From Natrinema sp046097095 (lineage in GTDB: Archaea > Halobacteriota > Halobacteria > Halobacteriales > Natrialbaceae): 64,000 bases of DNA. Both the position numbers and the translations under genes were made by a program. Of this stretch, positions 51,811-60,640 are shown in pieces. The stretch lies in NCBI RefSeq assembly GCF_046097095.1, contig NZ_CP175698.1:434001-498000 (forward strand). Reading direction: 5' to 3'. The notes under the pieces are model-generated. The model did no database searches. It saw only the letters and a program-made list of their open reading frames with translations, and was not told the DNA's origin. Position 1 is the stretch's first letter, and each line of letters starts with the position of its first letter.

Positions 51811-53085
51811 CTAGCCGTTTAACAACTCCGTCGCGGTCACGACATTGACGTCCCGTTCCGCGACGTACTCGAGAACGTCGTCGAACGCGCGCTCGCTGAT
51901 GCCGTTTTCGCCGCCGAAGTAATCGAACTTCAACACCGCGAGCTGGCCGTAGTCGGCGGCGTAGTCGACGTACCGCTTCGTCACGTCCCCGGCGGCACCG
52001 GAGAAGAAGCCCACGTTATACGGGTCCGTAAGCGGTAGTGCGTTCGGACCGCCGCCGAATCTAAACGCCTGCTCGTGGTACTCCTCGAGAAGGTCGTGAG
52101 CGGTCGGACTGAGGATGTTTCGGGGCGTAACGAAGTGCTTCGCGCCGTCCTCGAAGCCGCGGCTCTCGAGGTAGGCCTTCGTTTGCCGAATCATCCCTTT
52201 CTGTCTAGCGGGTGGGAACTCGTGGAGGAAGTGCGCGCCGGTCCGCGGCCGGGCCGCCATGTCCCAGCCCGCGTCGTCGAGTGCGGTGAGTTCGTCGATC
52301 GTGAGCCTCCCGCCCTCGCCGACGGCTTCGGGGATGACTGCCTCGACGCCCGCGAAGCCGTACGACTGCATCCGCTCGAAGGCGGTCGCGCGGTGGCTCT
52401 CGAGCGTTCCGTCGAACAGGAACATGACCTTCCCCGTCTTGGGCCGATCGACGGCACGGATGTCGTCGACTGAGCAGTTGAGCGCGCCGGATCTGTCGCC
52501 GCGCCGGCGGGCAGTCACCCGAAGCCCGCTGACGGTCGCGAGATCGGGCTGTCCCTCGAGTTGGCCGGTGCCAAAGTCGACGCGAACCCATCGGTCGCGC
52601 GGCCCGGTTAGCGTCCGCTCTAAGGCGTAGACGTTGCGCGAGTTCGGCGCGTATAACTCGAGTGTGAGACGAAGCTGGTCGCGACCGGTGAACCGAACCG
52701 CGATCGAGAGGTTCTTCTCGCGGAGATCCCATTCACCGGAGACGGTGTAAGCGGCGGTGTAATCGGTGTTTGAGCCCGCCGAGAGGTGTGCCGACTGCGA
52801 GCCCGCGTACGGGTCGTCGGTCTCGGCCGTCAGTTTGCCGGCGTCGATCATCGCGGTCCACTCCTCGAGGGATTCGAAGTTCTCGAGTTGTTTCCCGGGT
52901 AGAGACGGAAGCGCTGCGGCACTGGTCCCGTCGTCGGTCTCGTTCGACTGCGGCCGAGTCTGAGAGGCAGTCGGTTCGCCGTCCGTACCGCGTCCCTTAC
53001 GCATTTTCGAAGAACAGCCCGCGAGTCCGAGTGTTCCGGCTGTCGCAATTGTGGTCACGAACGATCGGCGATTTCGCTTCGTCAT
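51811..53085 (-). CDS. Polysaccharide-deacetylase-like lipoprotein, catalytic residues lost
   Basis: A 424-residue exported lipoprotein with Tat-like KRNRRSFVTTIATAG and lipobox LGLAGC (Cys24). Residues 60-215 form a beta-sandwich carbohydrate-binding-like domain (FESLEEWTAMI, SAHLSAGSNTDYTAAYTVSG). Residues 218-424 align with the deacetylase domain of the paralogue at 55660, but the TFDDG-type motif reads FLFDGT (first Asp lost), the HGTHN position is ARPRTG, and the NFHSF position is KFDYFG. All metal-binding histidines are replaced, so it is probably a pseudoenzyme that binds polymer. It is on the strand opposite to the flippase and GT genes. Start at 53085 chosen; upstream is TTG only. 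Confidence 0.82.
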   Translation of the reverse strand: MTKRNRRSFVTTIATAGTLGLAGCSSKMRKGRGTDGEPTASQTRPQSNETDDGTSAAALPSLPGKQLENFESLEEWTAMIDAGKLTAETDDPYAGSQSAHLSAGSNTDYTAAYTVSGEWDLREKNLSIAVRFTGRDQLRLTLELYAPNSRNVYALERTLTGPRDRWVRVDFGTGQLEGQPDLATVSGLRVTARRRGDRSGALNCSVDDIRAVDRPKTGKVMFLFDGTLESHRATAFERMQSYGFAGVEAVIPEAVGEGGRLTIDELTALDDAGWDMAARPRTGAHFLHEFPPARQKGMIRQTKAYLESRGFEDGAKHFVTPRNILSPTAHDLLEEYHEQAFRFGGGPNALPLTDPYNVGFFSGAAGDVTKRYVDYAADYGQLAVLKFDYFGGENGISERAFDDVLEYVAERDVNVVTATELLNG

Positions 53086-53262
53086 CGGCCACGTCAATGA
53101 ACCATTCGACCTTTCTTATACAGTTATTAGCCCTGCCGAGCCGCCGCTCGCCACACGGATACCGCATCGTCGATCGATCGGTCGATCCGGCACAGCCGGC
53201 GTCGTCGCCGCTGGCGCTTACCCACGCGATAATAATCCGGTCCGGACGGATAGCTTCGCGAC

Positions 53263-54237
53263 ATGACCCAGGTCAGCGTCATTATCCCGACGTACAACAG
53301 GGCTGCGACGCTTCCGCGCGCGATCGACAGCGCGCTCGAGCAGACGATCGACGACCTCGAGGTGGTCGTCGTCGACGACGGTTCGACCGACGACACCGAG
53401 TCGGTGCTGGCCGACTACGAGGATCCGCGAGTCCGGTCGATCACGCACGATACCAACCGGGGTGCGAACGTCGCTCGGAACACCGGTATCGAGCACGCGA
53501 ACGGAGAGTACGTCGCTTTTCTCGACTCGGACGACGAGTGGCACCCCGAAAAGCTCGAGCGCCAACTGTCGGCCCTCGAGGGCCGCTCGAGCGATTGGGT
53601 CGGTGCCTATTGTGATTCCGCGTTCGACCTCTCCGGCACGAGCGGCCGTCTCCGGACGACGGCCGCGTCGGTCCTCGCCAGTCGAGACGATGAGCCGACG
53701 CGGGAGGGCGGCGAGGAACTAATGGCCGAAATCCTCGCAGACAACGTTCAGCCGGGGGCGGGCTCGACGCTGCTCGTCCGGACGGCCGTTGCCAGGGACG
53801 TCGGTGGCTTCGACGAGGATCTCGACCGGTTTCAGGATCCGGAGTTCTGCCTCCGCGTGCTCGAGCACGGACGGCTCGCCTACCTCGACGGGGTGCTCGT
53901 CCGCCGGGACGAGACCGGCTACCCGCCAGCGGCCGTGATTGAAAACGCGAGCGAACAGTATCTCGCCGAGTACGACTCCGAAGTCGAGCGCTTCGAGAAC
54001 GCGGGGTACGAGATCCGCTCGAGTCACGAACTGGTTATCGCGAAGCGATATCTCGCGGAGGGACGGTTCCTACAGGGGCTCCAGCATCTGCAAGCGGCCG
54101 CGGTATCGCCGCGAGCGTACCCCGGCGTTTGTTGGGTAGCGGGCGTCGGCGTTCGGCGGCGACCTCGCCCGATCGTCGGGACGCTGCTGTTCGCGCTCGT
54201 CGCGACCCTAGTCGGCCGGCGTGCGCTCGCTCGGTGA
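53263..54237 (+). CDS. Family 2 glycosyltransferase
   Basis: A 324-residue GT-A fold glycosyltransferase. The nucleotide-sugar domain starts VSVIIPTYNRAATLPRAIDS with VVVVDDGSTDDTESVLADYE, ANVARNTGIEHANGEYVAFL and the metal-binding DSDDEWHPEK, which are classical GT2 motifs. A possible catalytic acidic pair is ARDVGGFDEDLDRFQD. The C-terminus is Arg-rich then hydrophobic (VGTLLFALVATLVGRRALAR), which may anchor it to the membrane. It probably adds a sugar to the lipid-linked repeat unit. It is divergent from the deacetylase-like gene. Confidence 0.9.
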   Translation: MTQVSVIIPTYNRAATLPRAIDSALEQTIDDLEVVVVDDGSTDDTESVLADYEDPRVRSITHDTNRGANVARNTGIEHANGEYVAFLDSDDEWHPEKLERQLSALEGRSSDWVGAYCDSAFDLSGTSGRLRTTAASVLASRDDEPTREGGEELMAEILADNVQPGAGSTLLVRTAVARDVGGFDEDLDRFQDPEFCLRVLEHGRLAYLDGVLVRRDETGYPPAAVIENASEQYLAEYDSEVERFENAGYEIRSSHELVIAKRYLAEGRFLQGLQHLQAAAVSPRAYPGVCWVAGVGVRRRPRPIVGTLLFALVATLVGRRALAR

Positions 54238-54389
54238 TCGGACCCATAGACAATTCAACCATTTCTACTTCGGAACGATCTGAGTGCTGGAGTCGCGTCG
54301 GTATAGATCGTTTCGGAAGCGAAACGATTCCGTTGTCATCGGTTATAACATCTGTAGTAAAACGGACTGACGCAGACCGAACGGACGGA

Positions 54390-55598
54390 ATGAGACTCGA
54401 TATACTGTCGCGACGATCGGTATTAGCCGGGACAGCCGGGATGACGCTTGCCGGTGCTGGTGCCACCAGCGTCGTCGGTGAATCGACGCAAGGCGACGAT
54501 GGGAGCGTCGCTCGGGATTCGTTCGTCATCCGCGAGGGGACGGCCGAAGCGACGACGGTGTACGTGACGACTGCAGACGCTGCAGGACCGACGGCCGTTG
54601 TCGTCGGTGGCGTCCATGGGAACGAGGTCGCGGGCTATACGGCCGCGGGGCAAATCGCCGACTGGCCGATCGATGCCGGCAGGCTCGTCACGATACCGAA
54701 GGCGAACGCCGTCGCAATCGAACGGGGCACCAGAAACGACGAAGCAGGCAACAACTTGAACAGACAGTTCCCCGAGGGGGAGACACCGGGAACGGCGCTT
54801 GCACGCGCCATCTGGAACGTGGTCGAGAAATACGATCCCGATATCTTGATCGATCTCCACGAATCGACGGGGATCTATGCGGGCAATCCCGTCGACGGCG
54901 TCGGACAGGCGATCTTTCACTCAGGGGGCGAAGCGGCCACCGACGCGGCCGCCGACGCCGCCGACTACGTCACCAGAAACTACGTCGATGACCCCGACCT
55001 CGCGTTCCAGCTCGGGCCGTTTTCCTCGCCGCAGTCCGCGCCGAACGGGCTGCTCACGCACAAGGCCGCTCGCGATCTGGGGGCCCAGGCGTTCCTCGCG
55101 GAGACCCTTTCCGACGTAGCCCTCGAGACTCGTGTCCGATGGCACACGGCCATCGTCGATCGGCTCTTTCAGGATGAACTCTTGCTCAACGGAAGTCCGC
55201 CCCAGCAGTCGGTCGACGCGGAGGAGCCGGTGGAACCCGAGTCTAACACCACCGATGAGAACGGGGCCGACGACAGCGACGAGTCGTCCGACGGTAATGC
55301 ATCGGACGGCAATGCACCGACCGCGAACCTACAGGTGCTACCGACGTGGATCGATAAGACGTCGCTCAAGTCAGGCCGGCAGATCACGCTCGACGCGTCG
55401 CGGTCGTGTGACCCGGACGGCGAAATCGTCCGCTACGAGTGGCGCGTCGGTAAGGACGGCGTGTTCGACAAGACCGGTGAGACGATCGATGTGACGATTG
55501 GACCGAACGGCGGCGGTGAGTATCAGGTCGCGTTGCGCGTCGTCGATGATACCGGGTTGACCGACATCGACGAGACCACGCTCTCGACCGGCTGCTGA
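54390..55598 (+). CDS. Tat-exported AstE/aspartoacylase-like amidohydrolase with PKD domain
   Basis: A 402-residue exported protein. The signal is SRRSVLAGTAGMTLAGAGA (Tat). The catalytic part (about 50-285) matches the M14-related succinylglutamate desuccinylase/aspartoacylase family: zinc ligands His76 and Glu79 in GGVHGNEVAGY and His157 in LIDLHEST, with the substrate-binding NNLNRQFPEG. A Ser/Asp/Asn linker leads to a PKD domain (about 315-400; RSCDPDGEIVRYEWRVG, YQVALRVVDDTG). Such enzymes normally work in the cytoplasm on amino-acid amides. An exported copy with a PKD domain suggests extracellular cleavage of an amide or peptide on the polymer or cell wall. Confidence 0.82.
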   Translation: MRLDILSRRSVLAGTAGMTLAGAGATSVVGESTQGDDGSVARDSFVIREGTAEATTVYVTTADAAGPTAVVVGGVHGNEVAGYTAAGQIADWPIDAGRLVTIPKANAVAIERGTRNDEAGNNLNRQFPEGETPGTALARAIWNVVEKYDPDILIDLHESTGIYAGNPVDGVGQAIFHSGGEAATDAAADAADYVTRNYVDDPDLAFQLGPFSSPQSAPNGLLTHKAARDLGAQAFLAETLSDVALETRVRWHTAIVDRLFQDELLLNGSPPQQSVDAEEPVEPESNTTDENGADDSDESSDGNASDGNAPTANLQVLPTWIDKTSLKSGRQITLDASRSCDPDGEIVRYEWRVGKDGVFDKTGETIDVTIGPNGGGEYQVALRVVDDTGLTDIDETTLSTGC

Positions 55599-55659
55599 GA
55601 CGAGACCACGGCCACGGAGAGACAGTAACTCCGAGAAATGAACGTCTCGAGATCCGAAC

Positions 55660-57003
55660 TTAGCGGCCGCCCGCTCGTAGCGTCCAGAGGTCGTCGAAGG
55701 TGATGACCTTGACATCGGCGCTGTCGATGTGCTCGAGCAGCGTCTCGTAGTCGCCCTCGGGCATCGTGTTGTTGACCTCGAAGGAGTGGAAATTCAGGAT
55801 TGTACACTGATTGTGCTGTGCGGCGAGATCGACGCTTCGCTTCGCGATCTCGAGGTCGTGGCCGATCGTCCGCGGTAACACCAGCGGATCGAAGCCGTAG
55901 ACGCTCGTCGTGTTGACGTTACCGGCCTGGTTGAAGCCGCCGCAGTAGTGGTAGTTCGTCGTATGCTCGAGACTCGTCTTGTCGAAGCTGTTGTGGGGAT
56001 AGACGATGTAGTTCGCGCCCTCAAACCCGTTCTCGATGAACCACCGTTTGTCCTGCTTCAGCCGGGTCTCGATGGCCGATTCGTCGTCGAGTTCGGCGAT
56101 CGGGTTGTGGGTCCCGTGGACGACGATCTGATCGCCGGCCTTCTGGCGTTCTTTGAGTTCCGAGAGCGACATTTTCCCGTCGCGACCTTGTTCGACCCAT
56201 CGCGGCACCGGGGCCTGCACCGCCGAGAACCCGTACTTGTCGTGCATCGGCGCGGCCTTCTCGTAGTAGTCGAGCGTTCCGTCGTCCCAACTCAACATGA
56301 CGTACCCCTGATCGGCCGTTTCGTGCGTGCGCAGGTCGTCGATCCAGACCTCCGCCTTCGGCATGGAGTGGAGCACGTGAACTTCGAGCCGATCGAGGTG
56401 GTCCAGTGCGGGTTCGTACTCGCTCTGCTGGAAGACACCGGGGCTCGCTCGGAACCAGCCGATATCGGGATCCCGATACCGGATCTGCCGGAGGGAGTAT
56501 ATCTTATCGCTGCCGAACTGGTCGACTATGCGCAGGTTGACTGCGATGCTGTTTGGCGTCGACGTCCGCACCGCAAACGACAGGTCCGTCTCCGAGAGGC
56601 TCTTTCCTCCGAGGTTCCGTTGAGCGAGGATGTTTTGGCTCCCGTTCGACTGCAGTCGGAAACTCTGCTTGCCGTCGAACACGACGTCCGTGTCTGCCTC
56701 CCCCGTTCCCTGTTCGACGGTCCAGGGCTCAAGGTCGGAGAAATTGTCGAGGGACTCGCCGGGCTGGCGAAACCGCTCTCGGCTGTCGAATTCGGTCTCG
56801 AGCGCCGGAACACCGTCTGCGAGTCCCGGCACTGACGATCCGTTTGGCTTGTCCGTCGTATTGTTTGTCGTGTCGTTCGACGAATTCCCGTCGGACTGGC
56901 CGGTCATAGACTTGAGTCGTTCCGTACAACCGGCCGTACCGACGAGTCCGGCCGCACCCGCCAGTGCGAGGAATCGTCGTCGCGTAGCACGTTGCTGAGA
57001 CAT
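55660..57003 (-). CDS. Polysaccharide deacetylase lipoprotein (active-site residues present)
   Basis: A 447-residue exported lipoprotein with Tat signal TRRRFLALAGAAGLVGTAGC (lipobox Cys26) and a 30-residue Asn/Thr/Ser linker. Residues 80-228 form a beta-sandwich carbohydrate-binding-like domain, and 232-447 a NodB-type deacetylase: SWDDGT with Asp240/Asp241, VVHGTHNP with His296 and His299, and the C-terminal LNFHSF with His406. These give the metal site and the base of N-acetyl or O-acetyl polysaccharide deacetylases. It shares domain order with the gene at 51811, and the two are paralogues. It would trim acetyl groups from the surface polymer. The long upstream frame was not used because the Tat signal begins at this ATG. 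Confidence 0.86.
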   Translation of the reverse strand: MSQQRATRRRFLALAGAAGLVGTAGCTERLKSMTGQSDGNSSNDTTNNTTDKPNGSSVPGLADGVPALETEFDSRERFRQPGESLDNFSDLEPWTVEQGTGEADTDVVFDGKQSFRLQSNGSQNILAQRNLGGKSLSETDLSFAVRTSTPNSIAVNLRIVDQFGSDKIYSLRQIRYRDPDIGWFRASPGVFQQSEYEPALDHLDRLEVHVLHSMPKAEVWIDDLRTHETADQGYVMLSWDDGTLDYYEKAAPMHDKYGFSAVQAPVPRWVEQGRDGKMSLSELKERQKAGDQIVVHGTHNPIAELDDESAIETRLKQDKRWFIENGFEGANYIVYPHNSFDKTSLEHTTNYHYCGGFNQAGNVNTTSVYGFDPLVLPRTIGHDLEIAKRSVDLAAQHNQCTILNFHSFEVNNTMPEGDYETLLEHIDSADVKVITFDDLWTLRAGGR

Positions 57004-57228
57004 TGGCGGGGCGAAGCTACCGACAGCGATCCTATTATTATGGAGACGGTAGGCCACAGCGGCGGCGGCTCGAGACGGCGTGTAACGCCCGCGCTGACGC
57101 TTAACGGTTGCATAGTTATTGAACGCACCTCCGAGGACGATACCGGAGGCGTCCGTGAGACGAGGGCCCGTCCGGAGCTCGCCGGCTCGATACGAACGGG
57201 CGGACGCCATCCGCGAAAGTCGTCGACG

Positions 57229-58962
57229 ATGAACAGAGAATTATTTGGCGTATTCGGCGGTATCGACACGTTCGAGCGGTTCAGGTCTCGCGATGAATTC
57301 GACGCGGTGCTTACCGGATCGACCGTCACGGTCGGCATCAGAGACGAGGACCTCGGAACTCCTGGCTGGAGTGCCACCTACGCGGGTGACGACGGCCGTT
57401 GCCTGATATGGGGCGAATCGTACGTTCCCGGCGACGAGTCGAACGCCGCACGCTGGCTTCTCGAGTCGTACGAGGCTGACGGACGCGAGGCGCTGCAGGA
57501 ACTTAACGGATCATACCTGGTCGTTCTCGACACCGGGCCCGGCGGCGACGCATTCGTCGCCACGGACCCGGTTCGCTCCCGCGAGTGTTTCTATACCGAC
57601 GAGCCCGGGGTCCGAGTCTTCGGGACCGATACCGCGACGATTGCACGGACGATTTCTGACCCGACACTTCACCGGGACGCGATCCTCGAGTTCATGCACC
57701 TGGGGGTGACGCTCGGCGAAAAGACGGCCGTCACCGAACTACACCGGTTGCCACTCGACAGCCGACTCACGCCGACGGCAGTCGATCCGCTCGAACGGTT
57801 CGTCTACGACCCTCGAGAGTTCGATGTCGTGGACGAACTCGCCGATCGGCTCGAGCGGGCGCTCCAACGGCGCTCAGTGCTGCCCGGCCGAAAGGGTGTG
57901 TTGCTCTCGGCGGGCTACGATTCGCGGATCATCCCTTCACAACTCACCGACATCGACCACAGTTACACCGTGGGTGCACCCGACGCCGCAGAGGTCCGTG
58001 GCGCGAAACGTCTCGCCGAGCAGTACGACATGGGCCACACGGCCTTTCAGCCGGACGAGCGCTACCTCCGCGCCGACGAATCGAAGGTGCGCCACTCTCA
58101 CGGGATCAAGGAGTCGCTGCACATCCACCACGCCGGCTACGCGGACGAGATGGATGTCGATACGATGTACCACGGACTCCTCTGTGATACGTTCTTTCGC
58201 GGCCACTTCGCCGCGCGGAAGACCGTCGACGTCCTCGGCAAACGCGTCCCGACCGGCCGACTCGAGTCCGACCCGGACCCCGTCGAGGTGCTCCTCAAGA
58301 AGTTTGGCTACGACGCCGCGGCCAGTCGTGAACTCACCGATCGAACGTCGTTCGACGCGGATCCGGCGCGGTTCGTCAGGGAGGCGATCGCCGCCGAGTT
58401 CGATGCGAGACAGTGGCGCGCGGACACGGTCCAGAACGCTCTCGCCTGCTGTGGCATCGCGAACCAGCCGTCGATGCCGTTTCACGATCACCTCTCGGAT
58501 CGGTTTCTGACGTCGTTTCTGGCGACGGACCGCGAGCTGATCGATTGGCACTTGCAAACCCCTCCGGAATACCGAACGACGGACACGTTCCTCCGGGCGT
58601 GTCGGCGAATCGACGCCGACATCTTGCGACACAGGCCACCGGATCGACCGTACGATACGACGCTGTTCAACGAAATCGAGGGGTTCGTGCGCCGGAAGGC
58701 ACCACTTCTCACCTCCTTCGAACCGCCGTGGCCGGACCGCAAGACCCTCTTCGACCGGTACGACCTCGATCGCCGTCTGCTGGGCGACCTCGAGCACGTC
58801 CACGACCTGCCGGCCAGACACAAGCTTCGTCTCGTCGACCTCCGCGGGTGGCTCGAACGCTGGTCAGACGTGGGGGAGCGACCGATTTCTTGGTTGCGTT
58901 CTCCGCAATCGGCTGTTGCACAGCGTAACCGACTCATCTCGGCCGATGTCACGGATCGTTAA
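57229..58962 (+). CDS. Asparagine-synthase-like protein without glutaminase nucleophile
   Basis: A 577-residue relative of AsnB. The N-terminal Ntn-like domain is present (LFGVFGGIDTF, ALQELNGSYLVVLDTG, FVATDPVRSRECFYT) but starts MNRELFG, so the cysteine that must be residue 2 for glutaminase activity is absent. The C-terminal synthetase domain has the PP-loop KGVLLSAGYDSRI at 223-234 (SAGYDS, like SGGxDS). It may use ammonia, or may catalyse another adenylation/amide-bond step, as AsnB-like proteins do in surface-polymer loci. It is divergent from the deacetylase gene. Confidence 0.84.
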   Translation: MNRELFGVFGGIDTFERFRSRDEFDAVLTGSTVTVGIRDEDLGTPGWSATYAGDDGRCLIWGESYVPGDESNAARWLLESYEADGREALQELNGSYLVVLDTGPGGDAFVATDPVRSRECFYTDEPGVRVFGTDTATIARTISDPTLHRDAILEFMHLGVTLGEKTAVTELHRLPLDSRLTPTAVDPLERFVYDPREFDVVDELADRLERALQRRSVLPGRKGVLLSAGYDSRIIPSQLTDIDHSYTVGAPDAAEVRGAKRLAEQYDMGHTAFQPDERYLRADESKVRHSHGIKESLHIHHAGYADEMDVDTMYHGLLCDTFFRGHFAARKTVDVLGKRVPTGRLESDPDPVEVLLKKFGYDAAASRELTDRTSFDADPARFVREAIAAEFDARQWRADTVQNALACCGIANQPSMPFHDHLSDRFLTSFLATDRELIDWHLQTPPEYRTTDTFLRACRRIDADILRHRPPDRPYDTTLFNEIEGFVRRKAPLLTSFEPPWPDRKTLFDRYDLDRRLLGDLEHVHDLPARHKLRLVDLRGWLERWSDVGERPISWLRSPQSAVAQRNRLISADVTDR

Positions 58963-59044
58963 TGCGGTCCGGCCGCGGTTATTGCGAGCGAGCGAGCGAT
59001 TACCAGCAATTTATTCCGTTTACGACGAGTAAACCATGAGTATA

Positions 59045-59052
59045 CTTATATA
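59045..59052 (+). promoter_or_regulatory. TATA box deciding the start of the gene at 59075
   Basis: CTTATATA is centred 27 bp upstream of the ATG at 59075. The more 5' in-frame ATG at 59036 lies upstream of this box and would not be in the transcript. Confidence 0.6.
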
Positions 59053-59074
59053 CCAACGGATTTTAGCGCGGAAT

Positions 59075-59557
59075 ATGCGTCTGACGCCGTCCTGGTTACA
59101 CGCTTCAGCGGACGGGTCCACTGAAGAGTCGTCCGAGGAATCACAGAGCGGATCAGGTGTGACGCTGATCCACGCTCCGAACGAACAATCACTGGACGAC
59201 ATCGAAGACGATGGCCGGGCGGCGACGTTCCTTCCAGAATCGGACGCTGGGTTACTGGCCGTCATCGACGAACTGGACACGCCCGTAACCGTCGATGAGG
59301 TCACCGATACGCTGATCGAACCGGCCCGACCGTCGATCGAAACGTGGGCAACCGTTCACGAACGACTGCACTGCGACCGACTTCCGGCGCTTGACGCGTC
59401 AGGGGCCATCGAATTCGATGAGGGACAGGGCCTCGTCGAACGCCCCGCTCACTCGAGCGAGGGCAATCGATTCTCGAGTACGCTGTTAGCGGCACTCTCC
59501 CTGGGCTTTCTGCTTGCCGCCGTCGGACTCGTCACGATTTCAGTGTTCATCGCCTGA
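59075..59557 (+). CDS. DUF7344-like winged-helix protein with C-terminal membrane anchor
   Basis: A 160-residue protein. The middle (about 60-130) looks like the haloarchaeal winged-helix family DUF7344: LLAVIDELDTPVTVDEVTDT, HERLHCDRLPALDASGAIEF and EGQGLVERP. One C-terminal transmembrane segment (LLAALSLGFLLAAVGLVTIS) anchors it. Membrane-tethered winged helices are candidates for one-component sensing of surface state. It lies between the asparagine-synthase-like gene and a clearer DUF7344 gene, which is convergent. Confidence 0.65.
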   Translation: MRLTPSWLHASADGSTEESSEESQSGSGVTLIHAPNEQSLDDIEDDGRAATFLPESDAGLLAVIDELDTPVTVDEVTDTLIEPARPSIETWATVHERLHCDRLPALDASGAIEFDEGQGLVERPAHSSEGNRFSSTLLAALSLGFLLAAVGLVTISVFIA

Positions 59558-59638
59558 TCGTCGATCGTTTGACGATAGAATACGTTCTATCCGTTCGTAC
59601 CGTCGGTCGGAGCCGGAATTTACTGTGGGTGTCCGTCG

Positions 59639-60250
59639 TTAGTCGATGACTCGGCTCAGGGTGAGGACGGTAAAGAGGAAGAGGATGACCGCGCTCAGAC
59701 TGATTCCAGAGAGGAACGAGACGACCGGCAGTTCGATCACTGCGCCAAGCAGGATCGCATAACAGAGGACGATCGTGGCGACGTAGTAATCGTCCCACTC
59801 GGCGTCGGTCGAACTCGCTTGCTCGGTCGGTTCGGTCTCTACATCCGTCTCGAGGTACTGATCGACGCGGTCGGCGAGCGGTTTTCGCTCGACGATGCCG
59901 CGGTTTTGCTGGTACTCGATCAGACCCGCGTCGTCGAGCTTCGAGAGGTGGGACTGATAGAGCGGGATGTAGACGCGCTGGCGCTGTGTCGACGTGAGGT
60001 CTTCGACGGTAGTATTGTGTTCCCACGCTGCGACCTGTTCTGCGACATCGCGCATACGTACGGGCCCTTCAGTGCCCCGGAGATAGCGGAGCACCAGCCG
60101 CCGGCGCTCGTTTTGGAGGAGATGAAAGATTTCGTCCTTCGAAAACGCCGACTCCTCGGAGGCGCAATCAGCTTCCGTGTCCGCGTCCTGAGCATCGTCG
60201 TCCGCGGCCTGCTCATTCTTCTCTTCCGGGCTGATATATTCCGCGTTCAT
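59639..60250 (-). CDS. DUF7344 winged-helix protein with two C-terminal transmembrane segments
   Basis: A 203-residue protein. The acidic N-terminus is followed by a winged helix of the DUF7344 type: SKDEIFHLLQNERRRLVLRY, VRMRDVAEQVAAWEHNT, RVYIPLYQSHLSKLDDAGLI and YQQNRGIVE. Two hydrophobic segments close the protein (YYVATIVLCYAILLGAVIEL and the following 30 residues). The promoter has CTTTATTA on the coding strand about 30 bp upstream of the ATG. It is probably a membrane-bound transcription factor linked to the polysaccharide genes. Confidence 0.8.
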   Translation of the reverse strand: MNAEYISPEEKNEQAADDDAQDADTEADCASEESAFSKDEIFHLLQNERRRLVLRYLRGTEGPVRMRDVAEQVAAWEHNTTVEDLTSTQRQRVYIPLYQSHLSKLDDAGLIEYQQNRGIVERKPLADRVDQYLETDVETEPTEQASSTDAEWDDYYVATIVLCYAILLGAVIELPVVSFLSGISLSAVILFLFTVLTLSRVID

Positions 60251-60640
60251 TGCACAGTCTTCCCTAATCAGAAGGAGGTAATAAAGTATCGAAACCGTGT
60301 ATTCCCTTAATTCTGATTTTTCGCTCCTTTCACGGAGGTTGGTTTGTTTTCAAGTCATTTTTATACCGCATTTTCGCCATCTATGAGGCCTCTATGCCTC
60401 CTTCTCCGGAGTCAATACAAAGTTTATTTCACCACAACTCCAACATTATACTCTGAATACTCAATCTGAATTTCCTACCGTTCACGCTCCTGTGACGGTC
60501 CTGGCCGGTTGATAATCCCTAAGGGATAATCCGTTGTCGGGATCGTTATAGATGGGCGTCAGACGACCGTCGGACTGACTACTCGACAGGGCGCTTATCC
60601 TGGCGATAATAAACCGCCATGGGAACCCAGTATCGACGGA
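60251..60640. other. AT-rich intergenic region between divergent DUF7344 and DUF1616 genes
   Basis: A 390-bp stretch, clearly richer in A/T than the rest of the window, especially from 60300 to 60480. It holds the TATA region of the DUF7344 gene (about 60276-60285, reverse) and that of the DUF1616 gene (AATAAA about 30 bp before 60641). A 21-bp dyad is at 60511-60531, and GAGGC/GCCTC (60385-60400) can form a small hairpin. I see no coding frame to support. Confidence 0.5.
60511..60531. promoter_or_regulatory. 21-bp dyad (candidate operator)
   Basis: GATAATCCCT (60511-60520), a central A, and AGGGATAATC (60522-60531) pair at 9 of 10 positions. It is 110-130 bp upstream of the DUF1616 start, between the two divergent promoters, and nearer the DUF1616 one. 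It is a good candidate binding site for a dimeric regulator such as the neighbouring DUF7344 protein. Confidence 0.45.
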
